Shown here: positions 1 to 11,040 of the stretch, in pieces
How the letters are laid out: every line of letters starts with the position of its first letter
Position numbering within the stretch: position 1 is the stretch's first letter
From: Rana temporaria
Lineage: Eukaryota > Chordata > Amphibia > Anura > Ranidae
Direction of reading: 5' to 3'
Assembly: GCF_905171775.1 (NCBI RefSeq)
Contig: NC_053491.1
Location: forward strand, 305,191,833 to 305,255,832
Length of the DNA stretch: 64,000 nucleotides
Position numbers and translations under genes: made by a program
The notes under the pieces: generated by a model
Told to the model about the DNA's origin: nothing
Seen by the model: the letters and a program-made list of their open reading frames with translations, nothing else
The model's database searches: none

Positions 1-82
1 GATGGATTTGCTTGGCATGTCAGCAAATATTCGATCTGCTGGAATCCATCCCAGGGGAGAAACCCATGTGGAAGTAAAATAT

Positions 83-675
83 ATTTTAAATATATTTTAA
101 AAAAACATTCTTAATATATTTTTCTCAAATATATTGCCATATATTTGAAATGCTACAATTTTGGCCAGATTCAATATATTTCAAAAATATATTTCAATAT
201 ATTTGTGAATATATTTTGGAATGCATTGTGAAATATGTTGCAAATATATTCATAAATATATGTTAAATGTACTTCTGAATGCATTTATCAATATATTTAT
301 GCAACCATAAATATATTGCAATGTGCATTTTGGAATGCATTGTGAATATATTCAGAAATATATTGCTAAATGCATTCAGAAGTACATGTCGCATATATTT
401 ATGAATATATTCACAATGCATTCCAAAATGCCCTTTGCAATATATTTATGGCTGCAAAAATATATTGCTAAATGCATTCAGAAGTACATTTAACATATAT
501 TTATGAATATATTTGCAACATATTTCACAATGCATTCCGAAATATATGCACAAATATATTGAAATATATTTTTGAAATATATTGAATCTGGCCAAAATTG
601 TAGCATTTCAAATATATGGCAATATATTTCGGAAAAATAGATTAAGAATGTTTTTTTAAAATATATTTTAAATGT
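83..675. repeat. AT-rich long foldback (imperfect palindrome)
   Basis: The left arm carries GAAATGCTACAATTTTGGCC near 147-166 and the right arm carries its reverse complement near 591-610. Bases 161-166 pair with 591-596, placing the axis near 378.5. Both arms consist mainly of ATATATTT words spaced by GAATGCATT and TACTTCTGAATGCA words. The arms span about 295 bp each and are separated by essentially no loop. This is the left subterminal region of the 11-kb insert. Confidence 0.85.
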
Positions 676-1103
676 AAATGTACTTCTGAATGCAAAATTT
701 TAAAAAAATACATTCCTATTACATTTTGAAATGCTGTGTATTTATATATTGTATTTTATATATTGTAGGCCTATAAAACTAGCAAACACTTGGAAAAAAA
801 AACAATAACGCAGTACAATACACACAACTTTATTATCATGTAAATATACAAAAACTACAACACTGGGAATAGAAAGTGGTGTTAACTGTGGTAAATGACA
901 TTAATGACATAAAAGTTTGTGGTATTCTGCTGAGGTTCCTGATGTTTCCCTTCAGGTGATATTTCAACGCCGCAATTTTTCTCGTAACAGCGTCACTGAT
1001 CACAGCTTATGAAGTCCCAGGAAACTTTGCCAAAGTAGCAGCTTTAAAAAGTAAATGGAAAATATTAGACTTATTAGATTTTCCCTGTGAATCAAAAGCC
1101 ATA
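676..1103. other. no gene recognised; A/T-rich sequence
   Basis: AT-rich sequence continues to about 760. Non-repetitive sequence without an open frame of note follows. No splice-bounded coding signal or known repeat is recognised. Confidence 0.5.
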
Positions 1104-1106
1104 TAA

Positions 1107-1459
1107 GACCCTTTTCACACTGCAGCGCTGCTAAAGCTCCGGCGGTTTTGCAGTGTTTTTGTAGCACTTTTTAGGCGTTTTTTTTTTAAAGGGAAAAGGT
1201 CCAGTTTTTAATGCACTTTTAGGGTGCTTTGGAAGCACTGCCCATTAATTTCAATAGGCAGGTGCGTTTTAGGAGCGCTATTTATAGCGCTCCCAACCCG
1301 CCCCAGATGCTGCTTGCAGGACTTTTTCTAATGTTGCGCAAGCGCACTGCCCCAGTGTGAAATTGCTCATTGCACTGAAAGGGATGCAGTTTTATGAGCT
1401 TTTTAGAGGCTATTTCTAGCGCTAAAACGCCTGAAAACTGCCTCAGTGTGAAAGGAGTC
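1107..1459. mobile_element. MITE with GACCCTTTTCACACTG termini
   Basis: The left terminus GACCCTTTTCACACTG (1107-1122) is matched by the inverse CAGTGTGAAAGGAGTC at 1444-1459. TAA flanks both sides (1104-1106, 1460-1462). It is 353 bp and non-coding. The 3-bp TAA duplication is what PIF/Harbinger-type elements make, so that class is the likely one (inference). Confidence 0.85.
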
Positions 1460-1734
1460 TAACAGATGCAGCTGAGTAAATAAAACTAACAAAATTAAGC
1501 ATGTATAAAAACATCAAAATATTGTAGACTTTTCAAAAATCTGTATAAAAATCAACATCTTGCCTACAACTTGCCTTATTAGTTCAGACTGAGCAAGATA
1601 TCTCATTTTGACACAACAGTCAAATTGGCATACAGTCTACATGTCAAAGCTGATGTTTTCATAGGGTCTAACTGTACCTGCTTCTCTCCATCTGTCAGCC
1701 GCTTGGAGGCACCGCCTTAAAGGTTACTTTTTAT

Positions 1735-2110
1735 TGAAGTGGTTGTAAAGACACAAGGGTTTTTACCTTCATGTATTCTATGCATGAAGGTAAAAAAAAA
1801 AAAAAATTCTGTGTGCAGCAGCCCCCCTATACTTACATGAGTCCTCTCTCGATCCAGCGATGTCCACGAGAGCCTTGTCTCTCCAGGGACTTGCACTGCT
1901 GATTGGCTTTCTGTAGCGGTGGGAGCTATTGGCTCCCGATGCTATCAATCACAGCCAGTGAGCTAATTAGGAGATGGGGCCAAGGCAAGGCTTAGTGTGT
2001 GATTGGACACACAGAGCTCTGGTTCAGGAGCACTGGCATGGGACCTGAGAAAAGAAGGATCTGAGCTGCTCTGTGCAAAAATGGTAACAGAGCAGGTAAA
2101 TAGGAGTAGG
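1735..2110. repeat. interspersed repeat with TTTACCTTCATG hairpin, probable
   Basis: A short inverted repeat, ACCTTCATG ... CATGAAGGT, at about 1765-1792 is followed by an A tract, a GCAGCAGCCCCCC stretch and a TCGATCCAGCGATGTCCACG segment. I believe this arrangement recurs in ranid genomes, but I cannot verify that here. No coding capacity. Confidence 0.4.
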
Positions 2111-3043
2111 ACATGTTTGATATTTAAAAAAAATACGTTTTAATGTTTCGGTACCAAAAGAAAACCTACCTGTTCAGACCTTGAGTACGACACTTGACAA
2201 GGAGATGAGCTCAACTCTTCAGATGGGACAGAAGGTGATGCACACGATACACCCACACAGGATGAACTTCCACCATCATTCTTCAGTGCTATTAGCTGCG
2301 CTCTTGTGGTTTTCAAAGTATCCATTACGCCAGGCAAATCTATGGAAATGCATAAAAACTTTTTAAGTAACATAATGGCCTATTTTCTCACTATATCCAT
2401 TCATTTCATTTGTTAGAAATTGATGACATGGAAAAATGTACTTTTACATGATTAGAGGGCTTCCTCCAGTCTGCTGCTGACCCCCCCACTAGATCAAAAA
2501 TATTCCAGGAGGGTTTCTCCCAAGGTAAAAGTAAAGATGTTCCACAAAACAAAAATCCTACTTGTGTATATAGTATGTAGTTACCTCACTGATACTATAA
2601 TGAATGTAGTACAGTAAACTCCCAGTTACCCAACGATCCCCATTGGTACTGTTGTTTCTGGTTGCTTGAGAGCTAATAGTAACTCTCAAGCATCCACCTC
2701 CTATGGCACCCTGACCCCCACTTAGAAGCTAAAGGGGGTAGGGATTGGGGGCAGGGTTTTACCACCCCCAAATTCACATGTGAATGAGCCTTAAAAGTGC
2801 TATTGCCAAATGCAACTAAGGGCTCATTCACAAGTGCGGTATGCAATGCTCCTCTGAGAAATTCTGCAAGGTGGTGAGGAGGCAAAATGTTAACACCCAT
2901 AATTGCAGTAAAAGGCACGTGATTGCAGCGCGGTAGTACGGCAATTATAGGTTTTAGTCAGGTGTGAGGAGGCAACATTGGAGGACACTGTGCCCAGTGA
3001 TCTTTGATTTCTCCCATGTTGTTCAGGTAGATCTCCACCTCTC
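2111..3043. other. no gene or repeat recognised
   Basis: Mixed-composition DNA in which the only open frames are short (under 85 codons), overlap on opposite strands and show no recognisable domain. Confidence 0.5.
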
Positions 3044-3046
3044 TAA

Positions 3047-3515
3047 GGCCCCGTACACACGAGGGGATATCCGCTGGAAACGGTCTGCCGGACCGTTTCC
3101 AGCGGAGATTCCTCCTCCGGATTTTGATCCGATGGCTTGTACACACCATCGGATCAAAATCCGCGCGGAATACATCCGCGGTGACGTGTCGCCGCGACGA
3201 TGACGCGGCGACGTGCGTGACGCTGGAAGGTAAGTACTTCCACGCATGCGTCGAATCATTACGACGCATGCGAGGGAGGGGAGCGGACGGATTGATCCGG
3301 TGAGTCTGTACAGACGACCGGATCAATCCGCTGGACACGATTCAAGCGGATAGATTTCTTAGCATGCTAAGAAATTTCTATCCGCTTGAAATCGATCGGC
3401 CGGAGGAATCTCCGCGGATAAATATCCGCTAGGCCGTACAGACGACCGGATTTGTCCACTGGAACTGATCCGCGGATCAATCCCAGCAGATAGATCCGGT
3501 CGTGTGTACGAAGCC
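3047..3515. mobile_element. GGCCCCGTACACACG-type MITE
   Basis: It begins GGCCCCGTACACACGAGG and ends with the inverse TCGTGTGTACGAAGCC. TAA is duplicated at 3044-3046 and 3516-3518. The interior is made of CGGATCNATCCGCTGG-like words in both orientations, so the whole element can fold back. 469 bp, non-coding; same family as 9302-9769 and 12837-13317. Confidence 0.88.
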
Positions 3516-3518
3516 TAA

Positions 3519-4400
3519 GGTTGCCTAACTCTGCCATAAAACACTGTAGAATGAAAGGCAAAATGATTGGTCAAACAGAAAATAAAGATAAAAAAAATCA
3601 GTACTGGTGGAATAACACACAATAAATAGATAAAAAATGAAAAGACTACGCCAATATAAAAAATTCGATTAAAATACAAAAATTTCACCAATACCAATTC
3701 ACATTGAAATATTGGCATCCAGGGGCTGATATGCCAAAAACGGTGCACAATAATTAACCAAAACAAAAAATCAGAGTGCACGGAAAAATTAGTATATAAA
3801 TTCACAAAATGAATGTCCAATTATATGTATAAACATTGAGAGGTTAATACACCAAATTGGTGATCCCAAAATTGTATGCCAACAGCACACAATTGGCAAA
3901 CCAAACCTCAAAAGTTCTTAATGATATCGCCACAAAACTTAAACACTGATGACCAAATGAATAATGAAGGATAATGCAGATATGATGATCAAATACAGTG
4001 CCAGTTGAATGCGGTGATATAAAAAAATGGAAGGTGCCACCACCGTAATTAAGTTGTCTGCTTACCAAAGGCAAGTTGTCTCAGTTGTTGGTTTCCTTCT
4101 TCCAAGTGCCTATTCCGGTTTTCCATTCACCAGCTGTCAGTCTTGGTCAGGTGCTTTGACAGCGGCTGGCGGCCCATCTGTCAGAATCCCCCCCCAAAAA
4201 AAAAAAAAATTAGCTTTCCACCTCCACACCCCATCCACCCCCCCTCACACACACCCCATCCACCACCCCCCGCCCCCACACACCGCTAACCTCTTTCTGC
4301 ACACTTTATTTGATGGCAGCTGAATGTAAACAGCAGGTAGTGGGGGAACCATAGCCAGACTGCCATTGGCTGTTTAAATTTTAAAATTAGGCTGACTATT
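3519..4400. other. no gene recognised; A-rich then C-rich low complexity
   Basis: 3540-4030 is A/T-rich without an open frame of interest. An A tract lies near 4195-4210 and C/A-rich low-complexity sequence at about 4211-4282. Confidence 0.5.
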
Positions 4401-4410
4401 GCGCCCCCTT

Positions 4411-4500
4411 CCCACTGCCTGCTGTCAATCAGCAGAGGAAGACCTGAAGAAGAATGTTCTTCAAATCCTCTCCTTTGCTGATTGACAACAGGCAGTGGGC
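4411..4500. repeat. 90-bp hairpin (CCCACTGCCTGCTGTCAATC arms)
   Basis: The left arm CCCACTGCCTGCTGTCAATC pairs with GATTGACAACAGGCAGTGGG about 50 bp downstream, and inner pairing continues to GAAGAAGA/TCTTC at the tip. No coding function. It may be the remains of a foldback MITE. Confidence 0.7.
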
Positions 4501-4851
4501 GGGTGTAATAGCCCACTAGCTATTGGCTACTGCAATTTAAAATAGTCAATAGCAACCTGGCTATTGAGTCCCCTGCTATCTGCTCTTTTTTCCTGTATTC
4601 TGACAGTGGCCAGTGGCTGTTAGAATACAAAAAAGGCCTAGGTGTCAACTGATATCAGGCTACTTCTGGGGCAGCTAGATGTAAACAGAATATCAGTACT
4701 TCATATTGTTATCGGCCTGAAAGGTGGCCCATAATTGGTATCTGTATGGAAAAATCCATATCTGTTGGCACCTAGTAGCAGGGCAGATAATAATATGCAA
4801 AAGGGGAGGGAGACATAAAACATTGGTAGCACTGTGCCCTGACATTATAAT

Positions 4852-5084
4852 GGGGTATATTTACTAAAGGCAAATCCACTTTGCACTACAAGTGCACTTG
4901 GAAGTGCAGTCGCTGTAGATCTGAAGGGGACATGGAAAAAAAAAGCATTTTTGCTTGTACATGATTGGATGATAAAATCAGCAGAGCTTCCCCTCATTTC
5001 AGATCTTCCCCTCCGATCTATAGCGACTGCATTTTCAAGTGCACTTGTAGTGCAAAATGGATTTGCCTTCAGTAAATCAACCCC
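4852..5084. mobile_element. MITE with GGGGTATATTTACTAAAGGC termini
   Basis: Left terminus GGGGTATATTTACTAAAGGC; the right terminus, read inverted, starts GGGGTTGATTTACTGAAGGC. Subterminal sequences AAATCCACTTTGCACTAC are also inverted. 233 bp, non-coding. A second copy lies at 6894-7204. Confidence 0.85.
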
Positions 5085-5679
5085 TATGCTGCATGATGAG
5101 TGGATATAGAATGGAAGCCGTATAATATTATATGCAGCAATGTGCACTGAAAGTATGCTACACAGTTACTGGATATAAGCCACACATATTATATGAAGCA
5201 GAGTGACATGCTGTGGAAGAGGAGCTCTATAATATTACATTAATGTGCACATGCTGTATGGTAACTGGGAAGGTGAATGCACACAGAATGAGAACTATTC
5301 AGCAGGAAATAGACAAATACAACTTAACTCATGCACCAAACTGTCACAATTCTAATATTATTTGATAGAAGACATACCTTTAATCCAGGAGAATCCATCC
5401 AGGAGAATACAGAGAGTCTCCACCATGCCATGCTTTCCTTTTCAGACTAGGCCTTACAGGAAGTGAGAGGTGGAAGTTCACCACCCCTCTGGTTCCCACC
5501 CAGCTCACTTCCTGTCTTCCTGTATTATGATAGAAGTCTGTCTGTTTGAAGAGTTTTTCCCAGGGCAGGATTTACATATTAGAAGATTGAAGGCACAGAA
5601 ATCACAGACCCACATCCCAATAAAAAAAGAAATGAGAAAAATATTTATACATGTAAGTAAGTGATGGGAGAGGCATTCT

Positions 5680-5680
<1 letters not shown>
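5085..5680. other. no gene or repeat recognised
   Basis: Unique-looking sequence leading into the microsatellite. No open frame longer than about 65 codons with recognisable content. Confidence 0.45.
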
Positions 5681-5681
<1 letters not shown>

Positions 5682-5759
<78 letters not shown>

Positions 5760-5786
5760 ATACATACACACTGTATATTCATTCTG

Positions 5787-5839
<53 letters not shown>

Positions 5840-5915
5840 ATCAGATATACTCTATGTGTGTGTATGTATGTATGTATATATATATATATTATATATACAC
5901 ACACATATATACTGT
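5682..5915. repeat. compound microsatellite (AT)n-(TG)n-(AT)n
   Basis: An AT dinucleotide run of about 70 bp, then CA/TACA words, a TG run at about 5789-5822, further AT runs at 5821-5840 and 5876-5895, and ACACAC tracts. Short frames here are artefacts of the dinucleotide repeats. Confidence 0.95.
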
Positions 5916-6019
5916 GTATACACACACACAAGAATGCAGCTCTCATCACTTCCATATTTATCTTCCAGCCCAGCCTAGTATTGGCACATGACAACAGTGC
6001 AGCTTGGGCAGGGATATGA

Positions 6020-6289
6020 GGCCGCGTACACACGACCGAGGAACTCGACGGGCAAAACACATCATTTTGTCCGTCGAGTTCCTTGTGAAGCCGCCGAGGA
6101 CCTCGGCGAGCTGAAATTTCCCATTGAACAACGAGGAAATAGAGAACATGTTCTCTATTTCCTCGCCGAGGTCCTCGTCGGCTTCCTCGGCCGAAAGTGT
6201 ACACACGGCCGGGTTTCTCGGCAGAATTCAGCTCTGAACCGAGTTTCTGGCTGAATTCTGCAGAGAAACTCAGTCGTGTGTACGGGGCC
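6020..6289. mobile_element. GGCC-CGTACACACG MITE, ACCGAGGAACTC subfamily
   Basis: TGA duplicated at 6017-6019 and 6290-6292 flanks GGCCGCGTACACACGACCG on the left and the inverse AGTCGTGTGTACGGGGCC on the right. The interior folds around GAGAACATGTTCTC. 270 bp, non-coding. The termini match the 3047-3515 element, but the interior differs and matches 59887-60119. Confidence 0.85.
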
Positions 6290-6292
6290 TGA

Positions 6293-6890
6293 CACTTAAA
6301 CCGAAGTTCCACCCAAAAGTGGAAGCTCCACTTATTTGCCTCCCCCCCCCCACTTTGCCACATTTGCCACCTTTCGGGGGAGGGGAGCAGGTTCCTGTTT
6401 TTGATAGGTACCTGTCCCCACTTCCGAGAGATCTCGCTGCGGCTGATGCGTTTCCGATGCTTTTCTGCATGCATGTTTTTGATGCATTCCAGGGCATGTT
6501 TGGTGTGTTTTTAAAGCATTCCAGTGCATTTTCCTCCTTTTTTTCTTAACCTTAGATAAGGACATGTGCGTTCAGGTGCATTCTAAGTGCGTTTTTGATG
6601 TGCTTTACAGTGTTCCATTACAGTCCAGTGCAGGAAAAATGCAGCATGCTCTACTTTTTTTCTGGAACTGCAAGCACTGGTGTGAATTATGCCATTACAA
6701 ACCATATAACCTACTTTCCATGCAGAAAAAAAACGCACTGGACTGCATGTGGTGTGAATTGGCCCCTATAGGGAATGGCGGCAGCAGCAACCGAGAGCCA
6801 ATGGAAACATTGGCTGGGGTACCAACATCGCCGGATTCCAGGACAGGTAAGTGTCCTAATATTAAGTCAGCAGCTGTGGTATGTGTACAG
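6293..6890. other. no gene recognised; probable old repeat
   Basis: Starts with a short inverted pair GAAGTTCCACCCAAAAGTGGAA, then C-rich and T-rich stretches. Open frames are short and mutually overlapping on both strands. Confidence 0.4.
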
Positions 6891-6893
6891 TAT

Positions 6894-7204
6894 GGGGGTT
6901 ATTTACTAAAGGCAAATTCACTTTGCACTACAAGTGCAAAGTGCACTTGAAATTGCACTGAAAGTGCACATGTAAGTGCAGGCGCTGTAAATCTGAGGGG
7001 TAGATCTGAAATGAGGGGAAGCTCTGCTGATTTTATCATCCAATCATGTGCAAGCTAAAATGCTGTTTTTTTATTTTCCTTTCTCCCCTCGGTTCTACAG
7101 CGACTGCACTTCCAAGTGCACTTTCCTTGCAATTTCAAGTGCACTTTGCATTTGTAGTTTGCACTTGTAGTGCAAAGTGGATTTGCCTTTAGTAAATAAC
7201 CCCC
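6894..7204. mobile_element. MITE with GGGGGTTATTTACTAAAGGC termini
   Basis: Second copy of the family at 4852-5084. GGGGGTTATTTACTAAAGGC on the left and the inverse GCCTTTAGTAAATAACCCCC on the right are almost perfect. The internal AAGTGCACTT words are themselves palindromic. 311 bp, non-coding. Confidence 0.88.
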
Positions 7205-7360
7205 TTTGTGTAGCTGCTGAGTTTTAATTTTGTGCTGGGGAGAACTTTAATATCCCAATTCCTTTTATTTGGCTGCTGGAATTACCCTTCGGCAGGTACT
7301 AAGTCCAAACAATGGACTGGACTTAGTATAAAAAGAATATACAGTATATATACTATATAT

Positions 7361-7833
7361 ACTATATTGCCAAAAGTATTAGGACACCTGCCTTTACACG
7401 CACATGAACTTTAATGGCATCCCAGTCTATAACCGATTCAATTCCTCTGGGAAGGCTGTCCTATTCTTCCAGAAGCACATTCATCCCAAAGGTGTTCTAT
7501 CAGGTTGAGGTCAGGACTCTGTGCAGGCCAGTCAAGTTCCTCCACCCCAAACTCGCTCATCCATGTCTTTATGGACCTTGCTTTGTGCACTGGTCCAAAT
7601 CATTTGGTGGAGGGGGGATTATGGTGTGGGGTTGTTTTTCAGGGGTTGGGCTTGGCTCCTTAGTTCCAGTGAAGGGAACTCTTAAAGCGTCAGCATACCA
7701 AGACATTTTGGACAATTTCATGCCCCCAACTTTGTGCGAACAGTTTGGGGACAGCCCCTTCCTGTTCCAACATGACTGCACACCAGTGCACAAAGCAAGG
7801 TCCATAAAGACATGGATGAGGGAGTTTGGTAAT
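7361..7833 (+). pseudogene. Tc1/mariner fragment with foldback rearrangement
   Basis: The segment starts with a Tc1-like terminus (TATTGCCAAAAGTATTAGGA). A plus-strand stretch at about 7601-7830 translates to residues typical of the Tc1 DDE core, such as IMVWGCFSGVG, LFQHDCTPVHKA and KTWMREFG. In Tc1 transposases the second Asp lies in a QDNxPxH block; here that block reads HDCTPVH. The first part (about 7500-7596) is the reverse complement of the transposase end (compare CCATGTCTTTATGGACCTTG with its inverse near 7800). The copy is therefore an inverted, internally deleted remnant. It is interrupted at its right end by the TTAA element, has no intact DNA-binding domain and is not functional. 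Confidence 0.85.
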
Positions 7834-7858
7834 AATAGTGCAACTACTGATTCATGGA

Positions 7859-8854
7859 TTAACCACTTCCCGACCTCCTCATGTACATATACGTCAGCAG
7901 AATGGCACGGACAGGCACATGTACGTACCTGTACGTCCTCTGCTAGACGTGGGTGGGGGTTCCGATCGGGACCCCCCCCCGTACATGCGGAGGTCGGGTC
8001 CGCTCGGGGAGCGATCCGGGACGACGGCGCGGCTATTTGTTTATAGCCGCTCCGTCGCGATCGCTCCCCGGAGCTGAAGAACGGGGAGAGCCGTGTGTAA
8101 ACACGGCTTCCCCGTGCTTCACTGTGTCGCGCATCGATCGCGTCATTCCCTTTATAGGGAAGACACGATCGATGACGTCATTCCTACAGCCACACCCCCC
8201 TACACTAGTAAACACACACAAAGTAAACCCTAACTCCTACAGCGCCCCCTGTGGTTAACTCCCAAACTGCAACTGTCATTTTCACAATAAACAATGCAAT
8301 TTAAATGCATTTTTTGCTGTGAAAATGACAATTGTCCCAAAAATGTGTCAAAATTGTCCGAAGTGTCCGCCATAATGTCGCAGTCACGAAAAAAATCGCT
8401 GATCGCCGCCATTAGTAGTTAAAAAAATAAAAATGCAAAAAAACTATCCCCTATTTTGTAAACGCTATAAATTTTGCGCAAACCAACCGATAAACGATTA
8501 TTGCGATTTTTTTTACCAAAAATAGGTAGAAGAATACGTATCGGCCTAAACTGAGGAAAATTTTTTTTTTTATATATGTTTTTGGGGGATATTTATTACA
8601 GCAAAAAGTAAAAAATATTGCATTTTTTTCAAAATTGTCGCTCTATTTTTGTTTATAGCGCAAAAAATAAAAACCGCAGAGGTGATCAAATACCACCAAA
8701 AGAAAGCTCTATTTGTGGGGAAAAAAGGACGCCAATTTTGTTTGGGAGCCACGTCGCACGACCGCGCAATTGTCTGTTAAAGCAACGCAGTCCTGAACTG
8801 TAAAAACCCCTTGGGTCTTTAGGCAGCAATATGGTCCGGGGCTTAAGTGGTTAA
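7859..8854. mobile_element. TTAA-bounded non-autonomous element inside the Tc1 remnant
   Basis: The ends are TTAACCACTT (7859-7868) and its exact inverse AAGTGGTTAA (8845-8854). The interior is GC-rich on the left (7900-8130) and A/T-rich on the right. 996 bp without an intact gene. TTAA at both borders is the piggyBac-type target, so a piggyBac-related MITE is plausible (inference), but TTAA may instead be part of the terminal repeat. Confidence 0.7.
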
Positions 8855-9298
8855 ACAGAACATTGATGATTTATATCCGGAGTTTCTCTCGGTACCCTGT
8901 AAGCAGACAAGATCCTTGGACTATGGATGTGGATGTCTGTGAAGGTTCTCATTCATTCAGGTCAATCAATAAATCAAACTAACTGGACTTGCTGTATTTT
9001 AAGACATTTTGCTGGTCCGCCGACAAGTGTTCTCAATTCAGAATGACATTCTTTGGGAATGGAAAGTGGATGCGAGAGGTTTATCTGCTTTGTATTAAAT
9101 GGATTATGTGCTTAAAATCTTATAAAAAAAATTTAATATTTTATTTGAATCTTTTGGTTTTTATTTTATTTTTTTATTTTAAAAGGAGTAAAACAAACCA
9201 TTTTAAAATGGGAGTGGCTCTCTTATAAATGTATTCAGAATGTTATATATGTCATAGTTACAAAAATGTCAGAAAAAATATATGTTGAAATGTCTTTA
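8855..9298. other. no gene recognised
   Basis: A/T-rich flank of the TTAA element with a T-rich stretch at about 9120-9190. No Tc1 right half is recognised here. Confidence 0.45.
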
Positions 9299-9301
9299 TT
9301 A

Positions 9302-9769
9302 GGCTCCGTACACACGAGAGGATCCATCCGCTGAAAAATCTCAGCGGATCGGTTTCAGCGGATAGATCCCCTGGTGTGTACGTTCCAGCGGAGATTTATC
9401 CGCGGATATTTCCGATTTCCAGCAGATAAAAATTTGTAGACATGCTTACAAATCTATCCACTGGAATCGGCTCCAGCGGATCGATCCGGTGGTCTGTACA
9501 GACTCACCGGATCGATCCGTCCGAACCCGTCCCTCGCATGCGTCGTAATGATTTGACGCATGCGTGGAATTGCTTATATGACAGCGTCGCGCACGTCGCC
9601 GCGTAATCATCGCGTCGACGGCGCGACACGTCACCGTGGTGTAAATTCGGCGCGGATTTCGATCCGATGGTGAGTACACTCCATTGGATCAAAATCCTCA
9701 GAGGATTTATCCGCGGATACGGTCCGGCGGACCGTATCCGCGGATCAATCCTATCGTGTGTACCAGGCC
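9302..9769. mobile_element. GGCTCCGTACACACG-type MITE, diverged copy
   Basis: Left terminus GGCTCCGTACACACGAGAGG, right end TATCGTGTGTACCAGGCC. The interior carries the same CGGATCGATCCG words as 3047-3515 and shares the CGCATGCGTCGTAATGATT block with 12837-13317 in inverse sense. The target duplication is not clear (TTA versus CAG). 468 bp, non-coding. Confidence 0.8.
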
Positions 9770-9780
9770 TCAGACATTAA

Positions 9781-10482
9781 GGGGCAGATCCACAAAGATC
9801 TGCCCGGCGCATCGTATCTGAGATACGCTACGCCGCCATACCTTACCTGGCTTTGGTTCGAATCCTTAAAGATTTTGCACCGTAAGTTACGGCGGCGTAG
9901 TGTATCTCAAGCGGCGTAACGGCGTGGAATTCAAATGCGGCGAGTAGGGGGCGTGTTTCATTTAAATGAAGCGCGTCCCCATGCCAAACGAACATGCTCC
10001 GTTCCTAAATTTCCCGCCGTGCATTGCGCTAAATGACATCGCAAGGATGTCATTGTTTTGACGTGGACGTAAATTACGTCCATCCCGATTCACGGACGAC
10101 TTACGCGAACGTAAAAAATTAAATTCAATTCAAATTAAACGCGGGAACGACGGCCATACTTAACATAGCAGGTTTAACTATACGCCACCAAATAGCAGCT
10201 TTAACTATACGCCGAAAAAAGCCGACTAGAGACGACGTAAAAGAATGCGATGGCCGCTCGTACGTTCGTGGATTGTCGCAAATAGCTAATTTGCATACTC
10301 GACGCAGAAAACGACGTGAACGCCACCCAGCGAACGCCGAAGAATTGCATCTTAGATCCGAAGGCGTACGAAGATGTACTCCTGTCGGATCTAACCCAGA
10401 TGCCGTCGTATCTTGTTTTGAGGATTCAAAACAAAGATACGACGCGGGAAATTTGAAAGTACTCGCTTTGTGAATCTGCCCC
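9781..10482. mobile_element. MITE with GGGGCAGATCCACAAAG termini
   Basis: GGGGCAGATCCACAAAG on the left and the inverse CTTTGTGAATCTGCCCC on the right, with TAA duplicated at 9778-9780 and 10483-10485. The interior is rich in TACGCC/GGCGTA and ACGTCC words in both orientations. 702 bp, non-coding. The TAA target fits PIF/Harbinger-type elements (inference). Confidence 0.88.
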
Positions 10483-10489
10483 TAAATAT

Positions 10490-11040
10490 TTTCAGAAAAA
10501 CATTTTTTAAAAATATATTTTCTAATATATATCTTTGGAAAATACATTAAAATTATATTTTTGGAATGCATTTACAAGTATATTTAAAGATATATGTTCA
10601 AATGCATTTTTTTTATATGTTCAAAAATATCTGAAACATATATTTACAAACATATATTTTCACATATATGCCTTTGGAAAATATATTAAAATTATATTTT
10701 TGGAACACATTTACAAATATATGTAAAAATATATGTTAAAATTACTTTTTTTATGTGTTAAAAAAAATCTGAAGAATATATTTTAAAAATATATTTTCCA
10801 ATATATGTCTTTGGAAAATGCATTTAAATTATATTTTGGAATGCCTTTACAAGTATATTTAAAAATATATGTTTAAATGCATTTTTTTAGATGCTCAAAA
10901 ATATCTGGCAAATATATTAAAAAAAATATATTTTCAAATATATGCCTTTGGAAAATATATTTTAATTTACATTTTTGGAATAGATGTAAAAATATATTTG
11001 CGTACGCCAATATATTGTAAATATATTTAAAATATATAAT
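10490..11040. repeat. AT-rich tandem repeat, about 138-bp period, about 4 units
   Basis: The word TTTGGAAAAT recurs at 10534, 10673, 10810 and 10947 (spacings 139, 137 and 137). Each unit also contains TTGGAATGCNTTTACAAGTA and CAAAAATATCTG variants. It is the right subterminal region of the 11-kb insert and differs in layout from the foldback at its left end, although both use ATATATTT and GAATGCATT words. Confidence 0.85.

Noticed and set aside
9302..9769. Short Arg-rich frames in GC-rich MITEs as genes
   Set aside because: They lie in terminal-inverted-repeat elements and appear on both strands.
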